Of a DNA stretch of 16,267 nt, positions 13,946-16,267 are shown in pieces. The stretch's first letter is position 1; every line of letters starts with the position of its first letter. Both the position numbers and the translations under genes were made by a program. Where the stretch lies: contig CAYPOY010000097.1 of the NCBI GenBank assembly GCA_964412395.1, positions 1 through 16,267 on the forward strand, read 5' to 3'. Under the pieces are notes generated by a model, which saw nothing but the letters and a program-made list of their open reading frames with translations, searched no databases and was not told the origin of the DNA. This DNA comes from CAYPOY01 sp964412395. Its GTDB lineage: Bacteria; Chloroflexota; Anaerolineae; B4-G1.

Positions 13946-13971
13946 TCAGTCGCTGAATTTCAGTCTCTGAA
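13944..13971. promoter_or_regulatory. Two adjacent operators with core TTCAGTCNCTGAA
   Basis: ATTCAGTCGCTGAAT (13944-13958) overlaps the -10, and TTCAGTCTCTGAA (13959-13971) follows at once. Their centres are 14 bp apart. The copy upstream of the MNT operon has one site only. The regulator start codon is 15 bp further on. Autoregulation is inferred. Confidence 0.75.
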
Positions 13972-13986
13972 CGTTGGAGGTGCCCG

Positions 13987-14460
13987 ATGTCACAGGTAGA
14001 GCGCCAACTGCGCATCCTGGAGGCCCTGGAGCGCAACCCAAATACCACCCAGGCCAGCCTGGCCGCCCAATTGGGCGTGGCGGTGGGCAGCGTCAATTGG
14101 TACCTCAAGCGGCTGATCCGCAAGGGGCACATCAAGGTGACCCACCTGGAGCGCCGCAAGCTAAAGTACTTCGTCACACCCAGGGGGCTGGCCCTCAAAG
14201 CGCGGCTTACGTCAGAGTACATGGAGGTCTCGCTGCGCGTCTACCGGGAATTGCGCCAGGCGGCGCGGGAGACGCTGGCCCAGGTGCGCGAGAGCGGCTA
14301 TACGGCAGTGAAGGCCGACGGTCGTGATGAGGCAATGGAGATCTTCCGGCTGACCTGCCTGGAGGAAGGCGTGGGGGTAGAAAAGAACCCTTCTTCCCCG
14401 CTGCCGGAGGTGCGGGCGGAGGGGACGCGGTTTGTTGTGGAGTGGTCGGTGGACAGGTAA
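13987..14460 (+). CDS. Winged helix-turn-helix regulator, MarR/EPS-associated type (copy 2)
   Basis: This 157-residue paralogue of the regulator at 8552 has 12 substitutions over 155 aligned positions plus a two-residue extension. The helix-turn-helix and wing are practically unchanged, so both should read the same operator. Changes concentrate in the C-terminal segment (KADGRDEAM for KADVCGEAM, and the last residues), the part proposed to sense a ligand or partner. A GGAGG site precedes the ATG at 13987. It is the first gene after the double operator and is followed immediately by a sugar-phosphate transferase, the genomic setting known for EPS-associated MarR-like regulators. A negatively autoregulated polysaccharide switch is the simplest reading. 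Confidence 0.87.
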   Translation: MSQVERQLRILEALERNPNTTQASLAAQLGVAVGSVNWYLKRLIRKGHIKVTHLERRKLKYFVTPRGLALKARLTSEYMEVSLRVYRELRQAARETLAQVRESGYTAVKADGRDEAMEIFRLTCLEEGVGVEKNPSSPLPEVRAEGTRFVVEWSVDR

Positions 14461-14465
14461 CCGAG

Positions 14466-15167
14466 ATGACAATGGATTGCAACACACAATCCACCAGCCA
14501 GGCGTATGACCGGGACCCGGCGGCGGGTGAGGAGATGATACACGTTCATCCCTTGAAAGCTGTCTTCGATAAGGTGATGGCTCTGTTTGCTGTTGTCGTG
14601 CTTTCCCCACTGTTCGTACTGATCGCGCTGGCTATCAAGATAGATGGCTGGCTGCACTCCGAGGACCAGGGGCCTGTCTATTACAAAGAGGACCGAGTCA
14701 GCCAGGGGCGCGTCTTTAGGCTGTACAAGTTCAGAGTGATCAAGACAGCGGCGATGAAGGCGGCGAGACAGGAGAAAGGATACGATCACGTCAAACCGCT
14801 GGAAAAAGGTGGGGACAGCAAGACACGGGTGGGGTGCTGGCTCCAACGTTGGTACCTGGATGAACTCCCGCAATTGTTCAACGTTCTGAAAGGTGATATG
14901 AGCCTGGTCGGCCCCCGGCCATGGCCTGTGCCGATGTACGAGAAGGAGATTGCTCAAGGTATCTATCGCAAACGACTCCTCCGCCCGGGGCTGACGGGGC
15001 TGGTGCAGGCACACAAAGATGAAGCAGTCGCGATGGGGGGCAGCCTCGTGCTGGACGAAGCCTACATCAGGGCTTGTCGGACGCTTGGCCCCGTACGGCT
15101 GTTGTTATTCGACCTGCGCGTGATCGCTGACACCTTCAAGATTCTCGCAAAGGGGCAAGGGCTGTAG
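14466..15167 (+). CDS. Bacterial sugar transferase (monotopic phosphoglycosyltransferase)
   Basis: The enzyme moves a sugar phosphate from a nucleotide sugar to undecaprenyl phosphate, starting a surface glycan repeat unit at the inner membrane. With the start at 14466 it has 233 residues. A hydrophobic re-entrant segment (MALFAVVVLSPLFVLIALAI) follows the N-terminal stretch. The catalytic dyad is Asp132-Glu133 in LDELPQLFNVLKGDMSLVGP, and LRPGLTGLVQAHKDEA is conserved too. KFRVIKT replaces the commoner KFRSM. It is a short form without the extra N-terminal membrane helices of WcaJ. Alternative starts are GTG 14442, overlapping the regulator by 19 bp, and ATG 14535 right after GGTGAGGAG, just before the conserved domain. 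Co-transcription with the regulator is likely. Confidence 0.92.
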   Translation: MTMDCNTQSTSQAYDRDPAAGEEMIHVHPLKAVFDKVMALFAVVVLSPLFVLIALAIKIDGWLHSEDQGPVYYKEDRVSQGRVFRLYKFRVIKTAAMKAARQEKGYDHVKPLEKGGDSKTRVGCWLQRWYLDELPQLFNVLKGDMSLVGPRPWPVPMYEKEIAQGIYRKRLLRPGLTGLVQAHKDEAVAMGGSLVLDEAYIRACRTLGPVRLLLFDLRVIADTFKILAKGQGL

Positions 15168-15225
15168 TGGCCTGCAGACTTGCGGCTTTGTCGCGCTATG
15201 CGATGCCTCATCACCTTGAAACGAC

Positions 15226-15258
15226 ATTGAAATGCAATTGAAATGCAATTGAAATGCT
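15226..15258 (+). repeat. Three 11-bp direct repeats ATTGAAATGCA
   Basis: ATTGAAATGCA occurs three times head to tail (third copy ends in T). A weaker copy (CTTGAAACGAC) lies just upstream at 15215. The 11-bp period keeps all copies on one face of the helix. They end 19 bp before a TATACT box. This resembles tandem sites of OmpR/PhoB-type activators. Confidence 0.7.
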
Positions 15259-15277
15259 AACAATGCTGGTTCTGAGT

Positions 15278-15283
15278 TATACT
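15278..15283 (+). promoter_or_regulatory. -10 box TATACT of the membrane-protein gene
   Basis: TATACT has no good -35 at 16-18 bp; the nearest candidate, GCTAAC, is poor. That is expected for an activator-dependent promoter. The start point is predicted near 15290. The gap 15168-15288 shows nothing else recognisable and no clear terminator. Confidence 0.5.
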
Positions 15284-15288
15284 ATAGC

Positions 15289-15333
15289 ATGAGCACGGCC
15301 AGGCTTTGTGCGGCTGAGCGATGGCGACTATGA
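15289..15333 (+). CDS. Possible 14-codon leader ORF
   Basis: The ATG at 15289 opens a frame for MSTARLCAAERWRL ending in TGA at 15331-15333. That stop overlaps an in-frame ATG (15330) of the membrane protein as ATGA. The predicted transcript start lies at or next to this ATG, so it would be leaderless. No homology can be claimed, and it may be chance. Confidence 0.25.
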   Translation: MSTARLCAAERWRL

Positions 15334-16267
15334 GAATCGGGGCGAGAATCAGCGTGGATGATACAACCTCAATAGTCGAGCACAAGAGACATGCTCAATG
15401 CAGGGGAGAACTTGCACTTGCTGCCTCTGTGATCGCGAGAAAGCGGATTTCGGCCGCGGTCGCTGGACTGATTCTCCTGACCCTCGCGTTACTCAGGTCC
15501 TGCCCGGTGTTCCACCCCATACTGATTCCACTGCGGCTGGTGCCTGCTTTTGTCCTCTTCCTTTTCTTGCCCGGGTTTATGCTGTTGAACTGGCTATTGC
15601 CTGAGATGGTGAAAAGCTTTGTGGAAACCATACCGCTGGCGCTTGGGGTCAGCCTGGCTTTTTGGGCACCGGTGTTGTTGGTGATGCTGATGCTGGCCGT
15701 CTCACCGACGACACTATTGCTCGTCGCGCTGCTGGCTTTGCTGGTTCTATTTGTAGCCTACCTGATTTTGGCGTCCAATGTAGACGAACGTGAGATCCAT
15801 CTGTCGCCCGCCGGACGCGGGTTCTGGATTGTCTGGTGTGGGATGGCACTGACCTGCGCGCTGATGATCTACATAGGAGGACGTCTGAGTGGCCATGCGG
15901 CAGGGATGCATCTGCACATCCTGCGCAGAGTGGTTGACGGGACCCGGTTGAGTCGCGGATACGTGGCGGGAGGCTCTATCACGGATTCGAGATGCTATAT
16001 ATTTCCGCTGTTGCATATCGTGGACGCGTTGATTTCCATGCTGGCTGGCGTTGAACCTGCCCACGCCTGGTACTATGGGCCAGCCCTTCTGGAGCCCACA
16101 TCGCTGCTGACGATCTACTTGCTGGCCAAAGCGCTTTTCAAGAGCGACTTCACAGCATCCCTCTCCACACCTGCTTATCTACTGACATCATTCTATTTCC
16201 TCCACGACGGGGGGGTACGATGCTGGAATAGCACAACTGAAGCCCGATATATGAATATGCTCATCTT
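15321..16267 (+). CDS. Polytopic membrane protein, GT-C glycosyltransferase-like, 3' end outside window
   Basis: The frame is open from ATG 15321 (or ATG 15330, nine bases later) to the window end, giving at least 315 residues. After about 45 polar residues come hydrophobic segments: AAVAGLILLTLALL, a second including LVPAFVLFLFLPGFMLLNWL, then LALGVSLAFWAPVLLVMLML, LLLVALLALLVLFVAYLIL, IVWCGMALTCALMIYI and later ones. An extracytoplasmic-looking loop with HAAGMHLHILRRVVDG and YIFPLLHIVDALIS resembles the loop of membrane glycosyltransferases of the GT-C type and related large membrane proteins of Chloroflexota. No family is firmly recognised. The position after a sugar transferase suggests a role in glycan assembly or transfer. 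The start is uncertain because no strong ribosome-binding site is seen. Confidence 0.7.
   Translation, partial: MATMRIGARISVDDTTSIVEHKRHAQCRGELALAASVIARKRISAAVAGLILLTLALLRSCPVFHPILIPLRLVPAFVLFLFLPGFMLLNWLLPEMVKSFVETIPLALGVSLAFWAPVLLVMLMLAVSPTTLLLVALLALLVLFVAYLILASNVDEREIHLSPAGRGFWIVWCGMALTCALMIYIGGRLSGHAAGMHLHILRRVVDGTRLSRGYVAGGSITDSRCYIFPLLHIVDALISMLAGVEPAHAWYYGPALLEPTSLLTIYLLAKALFKSDFTASLSTPAYLLTSFYFLHDGGVRCWNSTTEARYMNMLI

Noticed and set aside
15168..15225. Intrinsic terminator after the sugar transferase gene.
   Set aside because: No stable stem followed by a T-run could be found in this stretch.

Overview
The window is about 16.3 kb of moderately GC-rich bacterial DNA in which every supportable gene lies on the + strand. 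Gene content (SNF2 helicase, AddAB, several MNT/HEPN pairs, a Uma2-family protein, an IS630 element, surface-polysaccharide genes) and the many short GC-rich repeats placed in frame inside coding sequence resemble Chloroflexota (Anaerolineae-like) genomes. That assignment is an inference from style and has not been tested by a search.

Region 1 (1-7725) is DNA repair. It holds the C-terminal end of a SNF2/Rad54-type helicase, then a complete addB-addA pair coupled by a TGATG stop/start overlap. Both add genes carry in-frame insertions of several interspersed-repeat families, mostly in what look like linkers between conserved motifs.

Region 2 (7712-9019) is a compact operon. A strong promoter (TTGACA, 16 bp, TAAAAT) has a palindromic operator overlapping its -10. 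It drives an MNT nucleotidyltransferase, an overlapping HEPN protein and a winged-helix regulator. The promoter, the operator and the regulator gene recur about 6.2 kb downstream (13918-14460), without the MNT/HEPN pair, directly ahead of a sugar-phosphate transferase gene. One regulator type therefore probably controls both a toxin-antitoxin-like pair and a polysaccharide operon.

Region 3 (9069-11686) is a decaying toxin-antitoxin neighbourhood. An IS630-family element bounded by TA lies just upstream of the last 21 codons of an MNT gene. The HepT-like gene that follows has an in-frame TGA. A second MNT gene has Asn where a third acidic residue is expected. Its HepT partner has a one-base frameshift and Ser in place of the catalytic His. 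The right end of the IS and the flanking bases form a promoter-like sequence pointing into this cluster.

Region 4 (11701-16267) is surface-polysaccharide synthesis. It contains a left-handed beta-helix acyltransferase with a zinc-ribbon-like tail, a DegT-family aminotransferase (ATGA-coupled), a 5'-truncated Uma2 fragment, the second regulator, a monotopic sugar-phosphate transferase, and the start of a large polytopic membrane protein preceded by three 11-bp direct repeats. No rRNA, tRNA, CRISPR array or convincing intrinsic terminator was seen, and no gap without a gene exceeds 300 bases.
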